The notes below the pieces were generated by a model. The model saw only the letters and a program-made list of their open reading frames with translations. It was not told the DNA's origin and ran no database searches. 21,554 nucleotides of DNA from a virus: positions 1 to 21,554 of IMG/VR virus record IMGVR_UViG_3300035701_000341; one strand, written 5' to 3'. This document shows, one piece after another, positions 1 through 7,634 of the stretch. Position 1 is the stretch's first letter; every line of letters begins with the position of its first letter. A program made the position numbers and the translations under genes.

Positions 1-2
1 AC

Positions 3-1214
3 GAAGGATACCGTTGCATAGGTATAGAATTGGAAAAAACTTTCGTGGATTTAACAACGAAGAATATTGCCCTTCACGCCAGGAAGCTGGCGGCCCTGGG
101 CTGCCCGCAGCCGGTGATAATCCAGGGGGATTCTCGGAACTTATCGGCTCTACTGCAGGAGGCGGACTTGATTGTGTCGTCGCCGCCATTTATGGAAACC
201 GGCACAGGCGCAGATAAGGAAAGTCATAATCGGCAAGTCATAACGAGTGGCATTCCAACACATCGGAAAGGCGTGGCCATAGGTTCTACTGATTATGGCA
301 CTTTTCCCGGTCAGTTAGGAGCTATGAAGCCGGGTAGCGTGGACGCAATCCTATCGTCGCCGCCATACGCACAGACCTTGAAGGGCGACGGCACGCAGGC
401 CGAGACTGCCGCCGAGTCCAGAGCCAAGAGAATCACCGAGGGCGGGTCGTTAGGCCAGAGCCAGCGGACGCAGGGCTACGGCAGCAAGGGCAATCTCGGC
501 AACCTCAAGCCCGGCGATGTCTCGGCGATTATATCAAGCCCGCCGTATGAAGGAAGCCTATCATCTGGACAATGCGGTATTGATTTATCAAAAGCCGCCG
601 ATCCGAAAGATAGACGAAAACGCAACGACCATTCAAACGTATGCGTTGAACAACGCTACTCTCGAACGAAAGACAATCTCGGCAACTCTCAAGGGCCGAC
701 ATTCTGGGAAACCGCCCGCGATATAGTGGCGCAGTGCCTCCAGATACTCCGCCCCGGCGGATACGCAATCTGGGTAGTCAAAGACTTCGTCCGTGCAAAA
801 AAGCGTGTGGACTTCACCGGCGACTGGCGAAAACTCTGCGAAGCCGTAGGCTTCCAAACCCTCCACGAACATCACGCCATGCTATACAAAGAAGACCGCT
901 TCATCGCCTTCTGGGGCGAGGAGATCATCGACCGTACTAATCGCAACAGTTTCTTCCGAACCCTGACCAACAACAAAGCCGGTTGGGCCGCCTACTGGGA
1001 AATCGTCCCCGAAGATGAACGACAAGAATGGCTTGCCACAGCAAAAGAGCAACTACCCCCCGGCAAACGCCAGCACATCATTCTCGGCAAGGCCCAAGAA
1101 CTCGCCTTCAAAGATACCGCCGAACGCATCGAATCCTGGAACGACCACGTCCGCATTGATTTTGAAGTTGTACTCTGCACGAGGAAACCTATCGGAGCAC
1201 TGGCTCGGCTGTGA
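3..1214 (+). CDS. DNA methyltransferase (N4/N6 type), 5' end outside window, with three SSPP(F/Y) motifs
   Basis: Likely a SAM-dependent DNA amino-methyltransferase that modifies phage or host DNA. The frame is open to the window edge. The first visible residues, GYRCIGIELE, look like the segment just after the AdoMet-binding motif I, so the gene starts upstream and the TTG at 30 is not the true start. About 403 residues are visible. Numbering from that TTG, GDSRN lies at 33-37, and the catalytic motif IV appears three times: SSPPF (50-54), SSPPY (109-113) and SSPPY (169-173), spaced about 60 residues. A phrase like G-N-L-G-x-x-K-P-G precedes copies two and three, with a degenerate fourth copy near 216. 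LRPGGYAIWVVKDF (240-253) fits the conserved strand after motif IV, and FEVVLCTRKP is a normal end for this family. The order motif I then motif IV is seen in several MTase classes. Target sequence and methylated base cannot be read. Confidence 0.85.
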   Translation, partial: EGYRCIGIELEKTFVDLTTKNIALHARKLAALGCPQPVIIQGDSRNLSALLQEADLIVSSPPFMETGTGADKESHNRQVITSGIPTHRKGVAIGSTDYGTFPGQLGAMKPGSVDAILSSPPYAQTLKGDGTQAETAAESRAKRITEGGSLGQSQRTQGYGSKGNLGNLKPGDVSAIISSPPYEGSLSSGQCGIDLSKAADPKDRRKRNDHSNVCVEQRYSRTKDNLGNSQGPTFWETARDIVAQCLQILRPGGYAIWVVKDFVRAKKRVDFTGDWRKLCEAVGFQTLHEHHAMLYKEDRFIAFWGEEIIDRTNRNSFFRTLTNNKAGWAAYWEIVPEDERQEWLATAKEQLPPGKRQHIILGKAQELAFKDTAERIESWNDHVRIDFEVVLCTRKPIGALARL

Positions 1215-1278
1215 GATAAATCCAGAGTACGTCCAGATAGCTGAGAAAAGACTCGCAAACAAAGAGGCAATGTTCTGA
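1197..1278 (+). pseudogene. Remnant C-terminus of a second DNA methyltransferase
   Basis: In a different frame from the upstream gene, this stretch encodes EHWLGCEINPEYVQIAEKRL followed by ANKEAMF and a stop at 1276-1278. That is the classic 3' end of a DNA methyltransferase whose AdoMet-binding region is C-terminal. No catalytic motif lies upstream in this frame. The preceding gene already has its own normal ending (FEVVLCTRKP), then reads a few unrelated residues before stopping inside this fragment. I infer a deletion or recombination that fused the 3' end of a different methyltransferase gene here. A programmed or sequencing frameshift is less likely, because the two frames would then give a duplicated AdoMet-site region. 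Confidence 0.6.
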
Positions 1279-1279
1279 A
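1240..1279 (+). repeat. Direct repeat copy 1 (methyltransferase 3' tail)
   Basis: This 40-base segment matches 1454-1493 at 33 of 40 positions by eye. Both copies end a reading frame with nearly the same peptide, (I/L)AE(K/N)R(L/I)ANKE(A/G)MF, and a TGA stop. They flank the 52-aa ORF at 1291-1449. Confidence 0.75.
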
Positions 1280-1290
1280 AGGAGAACAAA

Positions 1291-1449
1291 ATGGAACGAG
1301 AACAATATCAGCAAATTAGAGACAACGCATTACGGGAACGAGAAGAAGTGAAAAACCTTTTATGGAAAGAGGCATTGTTGAGACTGGCTGTGGCCGCCGA
1401 TGAATTGGATGCTATGGAAGCACGAACCATAGACAAGGACAAAAAATAA
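1291..1449 (+). CDS. 52-aa charged helical protein of unknown function
   Basis: This short ORF begins ATG-GAA-CGA-GAA and ends TAA at 1447-1449. A strong Shine-Dalgarno (AAAGGAG, 1278-1284) sits 6 bases upstream and overlaps the TGA of the methyltransferase remnant. The product (MEREQYQQIRDNALRERE...) is Glu/Arg/Leu-rich and predicted all-helical, with no Cys, signal peptide or membrane segment. The middle (WKEALLRLAVAADELDAME) could form an amphipathic helix for dimerisation or partner binding. Codon use and the ribosome site argue that it is real. Its place among methyltransferase pieces at the end of the rightward unit suggests an accessory phage protein. I do not recognise the family. Confidence 0.65.
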   Translation: MEREQYQQIRDNALREREEVKNLLWKEALLRLAVAADELDAMEARTIDKDKK

Positions 1450-1453
1450 CTTG

Positions 1454-1493
1454 GCCGAGAACAGAATCGCAAATAAAGAGGGGATGTTTTGAA
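1454..1493 (+). repeat. Direct repeat copy 2 (methyltransferase 3' tail remnant)
   Basis: Second copy of the 40-base repeat at 1240-1279. In frame from 1451 it reads LAENRIANKEGMF then TGA (1490-1492), a diverged version of IAEKRLANKEAMF in copy 1. Upstream of it lies only the 52-aa ORF, with no methyltransferase body, so this is a non-coding relic of another methyltransferase 3' end or of a duplication. Confidence 0.65.
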
Positions 1494-1495
1494 GC

Positions 1496-1538
1496 AGAGA
1501 TGACAAAAGAACCGGGCGCAGCCACGCACCGCGCCCGG
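1496..1538 (-). terminator. Rho-independent terminator ending the leftward late operon
   Basis: An 8-bp perfect GC-only stem (CCGGGCGC at 1512-1519 pairing with GCGCCCGG at 1531-1538) with an 11-base loop lies about 35 bases past the last - strand stop codon at 1573. Read on the - strand, the stem is followed by TTCTTTTG, a U-rich tail. On the + strand the following bases (GCCCATCAGG) have no T-run, so it should work mainly for leftward transcription. Confidence 0.65.
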
Positions 1539-1572
1539 CCCATCAGGAGAGTAACACACTGTCATCAACAAA

Positions 1573-1815
1573 TCAGAAGAATGTCGCGGCCCACGCCCAA
1601 GTCGCATGAATTACTTTTAACCCGACCGCGCTGACAATAAAGATGACGGTAGCGAACATTCTTTTATGGGCCTTCTTCAGTGTTCGGACATCATCGAGCA
1701 ATCCCGGATCGCCATTTGCTCCTTTGATAAGGTCGATAGTTATCTGTTGCTGAGTATCGATTTTATCGAATCGCTTGCTGCAAATCATCTCGTACATCTT
1801 TTCTTCGTCGGGCAT
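1573..1815 (-). CDS. Small membrane protein, holin candidate
   Basis: This 80-aa protein has a charged N-terminal half (MPDEEKMYEMICSKRFDKID...), then a short linker (GANGDPGLLDDVRTLKKAHK, about 33-52) and one hydrophobic segment (about 54-79, MFATVIFIVSAVGLKVIHAT and onward) ending at the C-terminus. The layout, soluble or helical part followed by a single membrane span, resembles small phage membrane proteins of the XhlA/holin-like kind. Position as the last gene of the late operon also fits lysis. No endolysin is visible in the window, so the holin role is unproven; a virion or superinfection protein is possible. The start is supported by AAGGAG just upstream of the ATG. A terminator follows at about 1500-1538. 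Confidence 0.6.
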   Translation of the reverse strand: MPDEEKMYEMICSKRFDKIDTQQQITIDLIKGANGDPGLLDDVRTLKKAHKRMFATVIFIVSAVGLKVIHATWAWAATFF

Positions 1816-1835
1816 CTCTTCTCCTTACGCATCAG

Positions 1836-2225
1836 TTACGCATCATAGAGGAATCCGAACAGGAACACTTTGCCTGCGACAGCGTTGCCGCCAATTGAGA
1901 CGTTGAATTGAACGATTATGCCGGCGGCATAGACCTTGTTGGTGGCCGGGGTCGCAGAGGGTACGGGTTTCATCAACATAATATCGTTCGCGGCGTCGAG
2001 ATTGTCCCCGTTGGTCGAGCCGACAAAATCAGTCAGAGCTGTGCTCCGCCCGATACTACAGACCAAAGCGGCCCCCACGTCGGCGGCGCACCGCAACCAT
2101 GCCTCAGTCGGCACAAAGACCTTCCCGACAGGGACAGTGTAAAGTGTGGTTGCTGTGGCGGAGGATAGGTCCGTGATAGTTGTCGCGGACACGAGTGCAA
2201 TTGCCTTTTCTCTTAAACTTGCCAT
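1836..2225 (-). CDS. Small beta-rich putative virion protein
   Basis: This 129-aa protein has alternating hydrophobic/polar strands, many Ala/Val/Thr/Gly residues, no signal peptide and no membrane helix. Visible segments include TTLYTVPVGKVFVPTEAWLR (about 26-45), which resembles beta-sandwich proteins found in phage virions, and a C-terminal strand KVFLFGFLYDA. It begins 11 bases after the tail-fibre stop and has AGGAG upstream of its ATG, so it is co-transcribed with the tail genes. A head- or tail-decoration role is plausible from location and composition only. I do not recognise a family. Confidence 0.6.
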   Translation of the reverse strand: MASLREKAIALVSATTITDLSSATATTLYTVPVGKVFVPTEAWLRCAADVGAALVCSIGRSTALTDFVGSTNGDNLDAANDIMLMKPVPSATPATNKVYAAGIIVQFNVSIGGNAVAGKVFLFGFLYDA

Positions 2226-2236
2226 CTTAACTCCTT

Positions 2237-3058
2237 TTAGACGTATGTTACTATTTCGTCATCATACATCACTACTTCATTGTCGTAACCGACAACTTCG
2301 GTGATTTTCACAACTTCCGTATCGGCGGGGCATCCCATCGAGGCCCTTGCCGTCGCCCCCGATTCCGCAACCCAGGCAGCCCCGTTCCCCACGATGAAAT
2401 TATTGTCGGTCTTGGCCAGGGCACCGATAACGGTCAGGTCGGCGTCGTAGGCTTGAACATTCGTGCCTATAGTCAGGCCAAGCGTAGTTCGGGCCGCGGC
2501 AGCGGTGGCGTCGCCAAGCAAGGTCGCCGCCCACGTTGTAATCGTTGCGGTAGTGGGAGCGACACTGCCTACGACCGTAGGCTCTCCGGCGGCGTCGAAT
2601 TTAAGGTATTGGCCCGCCCGCGCAACGGAGTCCGGCAATTCCATATCGAGGGACGGGGAATCAGTGTTCGGCGCCCGCAGGCAGCGAGTCACGGCATCGG
2701 CGTTATCAACCGCGACCTTGCAGTTCTTATCTAAGGCGTCTTCGACATTCTCGGCGCTAAAGGACCCGCCCGCTTCAAGGTCCAGCGCCTGAGTCTTGGG
2801 GGTGCCCCTGATAACGTGAACCTCAGACGTGGCCGCCAATGCAGCGACGAGTGTTACCCTGCCTCCAAGGTCGCCGTTGATAGCCACGGTGTAATTCGTT
2901 GTTTCAGTCAGTGGGGACGATTCCACGCCGGTCAGGGTCACGCGGGTAATCACGGTCAATTCGCTGCTCTCGGCGATGGGGAAAGAGAACGGTATCTGCT
3001 GGCCGGCCACCGCGCTTCCAACTGCGCTGGTTCTACAAGTCTGATTTGCAACTGTCAT
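2237..3058 (-). CDS. Tail-fibre N-terminal anchor protein (T7 gp17-like N-terminus), short
   Basis: The first ~115 residues match the pattern of podoviral tail-fibre anchors that attach the fibre to the tail: IPFSFPIAESSELTVI (about 22-37), NYTVAINGDLGGRVTL (about 56-71), VIRGTPKTQ, and a DLEAGGSFSAENVEDALDK block near 95-113. The later part contains phrases frequent in phage fibre shafts and tips (AYDADLTVIGALAKTDNNFI, GNGAAWVAESGATARASMG). At 273 aa it is about half the length of T7 gp17 (553 aa) and no receptor-binding or enzymatic tip is evident. The C-terminus ends in an odd Tyr/Asp/Glu/Val repeat (YDNEVVMYDDEIVTYV). A strong AGAGGTGA ribosome site overlaps the stop of the preceding gene. 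It may be an adaptor for another fibre protein. Confidence 0.75.
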   Translation of the reverse strand: MTVANQTCRTSAVGSAVAGQQIPFSFPIAESSELTVITRVTLTGVESSPLTETTNYTVAINGDLGGRVTLVAALAATSEVHVIRGTPKTQALDLEAGGSFSAENVEDALDKNCKVAVDNADAVTRCLRAPNTDSPSLDMELPDSVARAGQYLKFDAAGEPTVVGSVAPTTATITTWAATLLGDATAAAARTTLGLTIGTNVQAYDADLTVIGALAKTDNNFIVGNGAAWVAESGATARASMGCPADTEVVKITEVVGYDNEVVMYDDEIVTYV

Positions 3059-3068
3059 AAATCACCTC

Positions 3069-6000
3069 TTAAAAGTAAAAGGCCGATGTTGGTTTCTTCT
3101 TTTGGGTTTTGCGCATCTGCGCAAGGATTTGACTTACCTGTATAGTTCCAGGTAATCCCAGCCCTGTTCCTGTCGTCAAGACCATAAACTCAAGAGCGTG
3201 CAGAATCTTTTTGTCTGGGTCCTTCGTCTTCTTGAGCGTGTTCAGTTTATCAATAATTTGCTGTGCTACCGCGATAGTCGGTACGGGCATTGACCCGTAT
3301 TGTATAGCGCCGACGCCTTGCGAAATGAATGGAACATTCTGAAGTCCGTTCACCACTACCTCCTCAACGAATGTTTCCGACCAGTCTTCGGTATCTTCGC
3401 CCGTGAACATGGCGACAATTTCTTTAGAGAGGCGTCGGAGTCCCATTTCGGCGAATCCGGCCATAGCAAGCCAGAAGAACATATTGGCCATTTGTGCATA
3501 GTTTTTCGTTTTGATTCCGTTTCGCAGAAAATCATGTCTGATTAACGACGAGCGGTTCAACATAAAGGACTGGAATTGAAGAAGTAGTCGGTCAATGCTC
3601 TTGTTGCCGGTAATCGTCCCTCGCGTAAAAGCTGGCGGCAAGTCCTTGAAAAACGCAGACGATTGTGTGCGCCGCAAAATGAGTTGGGCGTAGTCAATCG
3701 CGTCTTGGTTCGGTGTGCCGAAGTCTATTTCAAGTCCATGTTCCGCCAAATACTTTTTGTACGCACCGATAGTTATTGAACCAGCCGTGAGGCCATCAAT
3801 CTTTGTGAGTGCCCAGAACCCGGCCTTTTCCACCTTCTCAAGCGTACTGGCTCCGAAATCCAAGAGTTCAATGTCTCCGCCGAGTCGGTCTCGAATCTCC
3901 GGGAAATTAACCGAGAGGAACTCCCGCCATTGTCGGTTCGTCGCTATATCGAAGGCCCCCTCGAAGGCATAATGACCGATCATCGCCGCGCCGTCCAGTA
4001 GTGGTGTGGCGTTTACAAGTGCCGAAGACAACTTGAATCCGATTGTGGCTGCGCCTATATGTTTGCGCCAGACATCCAGAATCGGAATCGTCTTATTCCC
4101 TTGCGCCCGACCCTTGCGGGCCATCAAATCTATCCATGATCGGACTTCCTCTTGCCCAATGTCGCCGACCGCCTGCCGGTATTCTTCTGTTGCTGCAATT
4201 TCACCGAGTCGTTTTATGTCCGCCCCCATTTCAATCAAGTAGGCGGCGTTGTCTATATGCTGAAGAAATACCTCCATTGCGTTGATCTTGATTTTCTGTT
4301 TGCCGCCTGTGCGTGCGATTGTGAATTTGCGTTGCACGTTCTTTCGTAGTCCTTGCGGATATTCGATAAGCTGGTCGGTGAACATTTCTCTGGTTTCGTA
4401 GTCACTCATTGCCTCGAAGTCCGTCAGGAACGGCATATAGGCCCGAACTCTTTCGAGGGGAAGGTTATAGACGTTGTGCATCACGTCCTCAATGTCCTCC
4501 GTCAAGGAGTCGATTCCGTCCCGTATGGTTTCGTACAACTCCATTTCTTCCGGCGTCAGTTGCACTTGGTCTATTTGTTCCTGGGCATAACCAGTATCGA
4601 GCAATTTCTGATTTCCGTTTTCCTGCTCTCTCGCCCCGTGAACGCCGATCCTTTCAAAGTTGCCGTCATCAAGTCCCAATTCATCGGCCAAATGAATCAC
4701 GTCGGCGGCAGTATCGTCCAGTAGGTCTAAGTATCTCGACCATCCTCGGTCTATGGTTTTTTTGAAGATTTCAAAGTTCGCGCCTTTGTAGTCTTTCGTT
4801 CCGTCCAGAAGGTCGAAAAACACATCCATAGGAGTAACCGCCCGACCCTTTGCCGCCGCCCAATTCAATGACTGACTCAATGCGTTTTTGGCTCGGTCTT
4901 CGTAGTTGAGTTTGTCGCCTATCTCCTCCGGCCTTATCAACGTCCTATCATCTATTTTGACGGACTCCGCCTTAATTCTCGATATATCGCGCTTTTTGCC
5001 CTTCTCGTACTGTGAAACTTCAAGTGTCCTACGCAACTTGCCGAGCTTTTTCAGATTGTCTATACTTCGAGCAATGGCCTCAAGTTCCTCAATTGTATAG
5101 TCATTCAAAGGTTTCTTGCTCAGTTGTTCGACCAACCTTGTCGGCATGTCGGCGGTCTTCGACGGATTCCTCGCAAGGAAATCACGCTGGCTCTCTCGCT
5201 TTCTTAGGGTTGTCTTTGAGCGGAAAGAGGGGTCAATCGTATTTTTGATCGCCTCGATAGCCTCTCGATAGAGAATATCGACGGTCTTAGGCACTCTGCG
5301 TTTTATTGCACCGACGGCCTTTTTCATTCGCGCTTTGGCCCTGGCTTTTGCCCGTATGTCGGCCCGCAGTTCCTTGCGCCCGCCGGCGTAGGCCATCTTT
5401 GCGAATCGAGCGCCGCGCTTCAGGACGGCGGAGAGAACTTCGCCTACCGTCATCTTGGATTCATCTGTGGTGTGTATTGCCTCATACATCCGCTCCCGGA
5501 CATTTTCGATTGTGCGGACTTCATATTCTGTGCCGGGGACGATAAAGAATGGTCTTGGAACAGTTTCAAGCCCAAGCGTCTTGCGCAGGGCCTTAATATC
5601 ACCCCAGTCGGCGTTCGCCCACGCCATGTCGTTTCGGGTCTTGATTTTGTTCTCATCAAGGCGCCGCAAAAGGTCTGTTTCGAGCCAGTTCAGATATTCT
5701 TCGGCCTCACCTTTGGTCATTTCGATTTCGGTGCGGTTTGTGGGCCATCCCTTTTCTTTGAATCCCTCGATGTCTTTCGTTGTCCAGTCCATCGCGTCGG
5801 CGATTCTCGCCTTCATTCCAGGGGTAACATTGCCGATATAGAGTTTCGGTTTGACTATTTCCGCAGCCTCGACTTCAAGTTTTGCCTCGGCAACTTTTGC
5901 CTCTTCGCGCGTCTCAAGTTCTTCTGGCATCGTTGGGGCGGGCTGTTCTTCAAACTCTCTAAGGGGGGCATCTATTCGCTTCCGCTCGGTTTGTAGCTTC

Positions 6001-7634
6001 TGCATCCTTTCTGTTGCGTCGGCATAATCTGTCACAAGATTTCGTATTGTTTCTTGCTGGTTTTCGGGAAGCGTTTCTATGTCTATCAACTCGCCGACAG
6101 CCTTTGGCGACAAATCTGTTATGTCGTTTGGATTCAGTCCGGTAATTTCTACTAACTCTGGCACTAATTTGGACCTAATGTTCTCTCTGTAATCCTCAAC
6201 CTCAACGTATCTCTCTATTAAGTCATCCCTGATTGCTTTATCTATTATTTCCCCTCCCATCCCCTTCTTCGCAGCCGGGGCGGAAGGGGCGGCAGTCTCG
6301 CCCCCTATGGGACCTGCGGCCTGGGGGGTAGGAACGGTAGGCTCGGCGGGTTTTGAAGGCTCCTGCGCGGGAATAACCGCTTCTTCGGGGGGCTTCTGGG
6401 CAACGCCAGTGGGCTTCTCCGTGGTCTCTGGATAAACGTCGGCCAGTATATCCGCCCTCGTCTGGTCAATTACAGAGACCATCTCGTTTCTTGCCTGTTC
6501 ATCCGGCATTGCTCGAACAGAAGCCTCTATCTTGTCCAAGCGAATCAGTTGCTCCTCTTTGGACACAGTAGGACCCGTCTTTTGAACCATATACCCGAAT
6601 CCACTGAACCCTCCAGCCATTGCAAGTTCCATAATTCCGCCCGCCCCCATAGCGGAGCGAACATTCTCAGACCACGCCTGAGAACGGTCGGTAAAGACCC
6701 AGCGCCAGAAATTGCGATTGAACTCCTGAGAACCTTCCTCTGCCGTGCCTCGGAAGAACGTCTTTGTTGCTTCCCAAACAACTTCTGGGACACCCTTACT
6801 AACTATCTGGCGGGCGTTCTTGAAAAGGCCGAGTTTCCTGCCTAATGTCCACTCCTCAATTATCGCTTCACCAATTCCCGACAACGTCGCTTGGGCAAAA
6901 GCGGGCAGAACTTCCGTCCCATCCTTTCTGGCATCCGCATAAACTTCACCCGAAATTGGCAATGCCATAGCCGCTATAGCAAGAGGAGTTCCCCCGACTA
7001 ATGTTCCAAGTACGCCCTCCATCATCAAAGGGGCCGACTCCAACAAACCTTGAACGAGAAACTTCGGGTTCGCGACGTATGCTTTCAAAGTTTCTACGTA
7101 ACCGAGTCCAGACTGAACTTGCGGCGCTTCCTCTGGATGTTCTTCGTAGTATCCTTGAACGCCGACCAACATCATATCCGACCACTCAAGTAACTGGTCG
7201 GCATTTTCGTTTGCCCATTTATAGACCGAGGGCAAGAATCTCTCTACGAACATCGGGCGTTTCACCCACCTTCGTTTCCTTGCCTCGCCTTCTTTGAATA
7301 GTTCGGCGGCCATCTTGCCCTGGCCTGCCAAAGTCTTGACCATCCCCACGCCCATACGACGGACACCATCAATCAAAGTATCTTCCCAGGTTTTGACTTC
7401 TTGTTGAGACGCCTGAATCTTTCTGGCGGCATTGTCGGAAAGTTCCGTTCCAAAAAGAGCCGTATTGATTGTGGGCTCTAAATCGTAGGCGGTATCGGGC
7501 GGCATGTCCAATAATTGAGAATAGTAGATACTGTTCCCTATCCGGTCTTTGTCGTCCCTAAACTCCGTCACCCCCAAATCCGTTGTCACTTCGTGAGATG
7601 CCGGCCTACCATATTTTAGTGCGATGTTTGCCAT
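3069..7634 (-). CDS. Giant internal virion / DNA-ejection protein (T7 gp16 position), polyvalent-like
   Basis: This 1521-aa protein sits where T7 encodes gp16, the large ejected core protein that spans the host envelope during DNA entry. Sequence similarity to gp16 itself is not obvious. Visible regions: a hydrophobic helical stretch (about 195-231, GLLESAPLMMEGVLGTLVGG and onward), a Pro/Ala/Glu linker (about 398-458), coiled-coil-like charged helices (about 530-600), a highly basic Ala/Arg/Lys segment (about 750-781), and a C-terminal third with TIGFKLSSALVNATPLLDGA (about 1196-1215), RTQSSAFFKDLPPAFTRG (about 1320) and a hydrophobic MANMFFWLAMAGFAEMGLRR (about 1380). The C-terminal third recalls large polyvalent-protein domains of phages. 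No lysozyme or transglycosylase motif is evident. I choose the ATG at 7634, which overlaps the previous gene's TGA (TGATG), over the TTG at 7637. Confidence 0.75.
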   Translation of the reverse strand: MANIALKYGRPASHEVTTDLGVTEFRDDKDRIGNSIYYSQLLDMPPDTAYDLEPTINTALFGTELSDNAARKIQASQQEVKTWEDTLIDGVRRMGVGMVKTLAGQGKMAAELFKEGEARKRRWVKRPMFVERFLPSVYKWANENADQLLEWSDMMLVGVQGYYEEHPEEAPQVQSGLGYVETLKAYVANPKFLVQGLLESAPLMMEGVLGTLVGGTPLAIAAMALPISGEVYADARKDGTEVLPAFAQATLSGIGEAIIEEWTLGRKLGLFKNARQIVSKGVPEVVWEATKTFFRGTAEEGSQEFNRNFWRWVFTDRSQAWSENVRSAMGAGGIMELAMAGGFSGFGYMVQKTGPTVSKEEQLIRLDKIEASVRAMPDEQARNEMVSVIDQTRADILADVYPETTEKPTGVAQKPPEEAVIPAQEPSKPAEPTVPTPQAAGPIGGETAAPSAPAAKKGMGGEIIDKAIRDDLIERYVEVEDYRENIRSKLVPELVEITGLNPNDITDLSPKAVGELIDIETLPENQQETIRNLVTDYADATERMQKLQTERKRIDAPLREFEEQPAPTMPEELETREEAKVAEAKLEVEAAEIVKPKLYIGNVTPGMKARIADAMDWTTKDIEGFKEKGWPTNRTEIEMTKGEAEEYLNWLETDLLRRLDENKIKTRNDMAWANADWGDIKALRKTLGLETVPRPFFIVPGTEYEVRTIENVRERMYEAIHTTDESKMTVGEVLSAVLKRGARFAKMAYAGGRKELRADIRAKARAKARMKKAVGAIKRRVPKTVDILYREAIEAIKNTIDPSFRSKTTLRKRESQRDFLARNPSKTADMPTRLVEQLSKKPLNDYTIEELEAIARSIDNLKKLGKLRRTLEVSQYEKGKKRDISRIKAESVKIDDRTLIRPEEIGDKLNYEDRAKNALSQSLNWAAAKGRAVTPMDVFFDLLDGTKDYKGANFEIFKKTIDRGWSRYLDLLDDTAADVIHLADELGLDDGNFERIGVHGAREQENGNQKLLDTGYAQEQIDQVQLTPEEMELYETIRDGIDSLTEDIEDVMHNVYNLPLERVRAYMPFLTDFEAMSDYETREMFTDQLIEYPQGLRKNVQRKFTIARTGGKQKIKINAMEVFLQHIDNAAYLIEMGADIKRLGEIAATEEYRQAVGDIGQEEVRSWIDLMARKGRAQGNKTIPILDVWRKHIGAATIGFKLSSALVNATPLLDGAAMIGHYAFEGAFDIATNRQWREFLSVNFPEIRDRLGGDIELLDFGASTLEKVEKAGFWALTKIDGLTAGSITIGAYKKYLAEHGLEIDFGTPNQDAIDYAQLILRRTQSSAFFKDLPPAFTRGTITGNKSIDRLLLQFQSFMLNRSSLIRHDFLRNGIKTKNYAQMANMFFWLAMAGFAEMGLRRLSKEIVAMFTGEDTEDWSETFVEEVVVNGLQNVPFISQGVGAIQYGSMPVPTIAVAQQIIDKLNTLKKTKDPDKKILHALEFMVLTTGTGLGLPGTIQVSQILAQMRKTQKKKPTSAFYF

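Noticed and set aside
30-32. TTG as the start of the first methyltransferase
   Set aside because: The same frame is open to the window edge and already encodes GYRCIGIELE, part of the SAM-binding region, so the true start is upstream.
1197-1278. Programmed frameshift extending the first methyltransferase into the second tail
   Set aside because: The first protein already carries its SAM-site segment at the N-terminus and a normal ending. The tail would add a second SAM-site segment, and I see no slippery sequence, so a remnant is the simpler reading.
5455-5996. Overlapping + strand ORFs of 128 and 174 aa opposite the large ejection protein
   Set aside because: They overlap each other in different frames and lie inside a continuous 1521-aa - strand frame. 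No family features.
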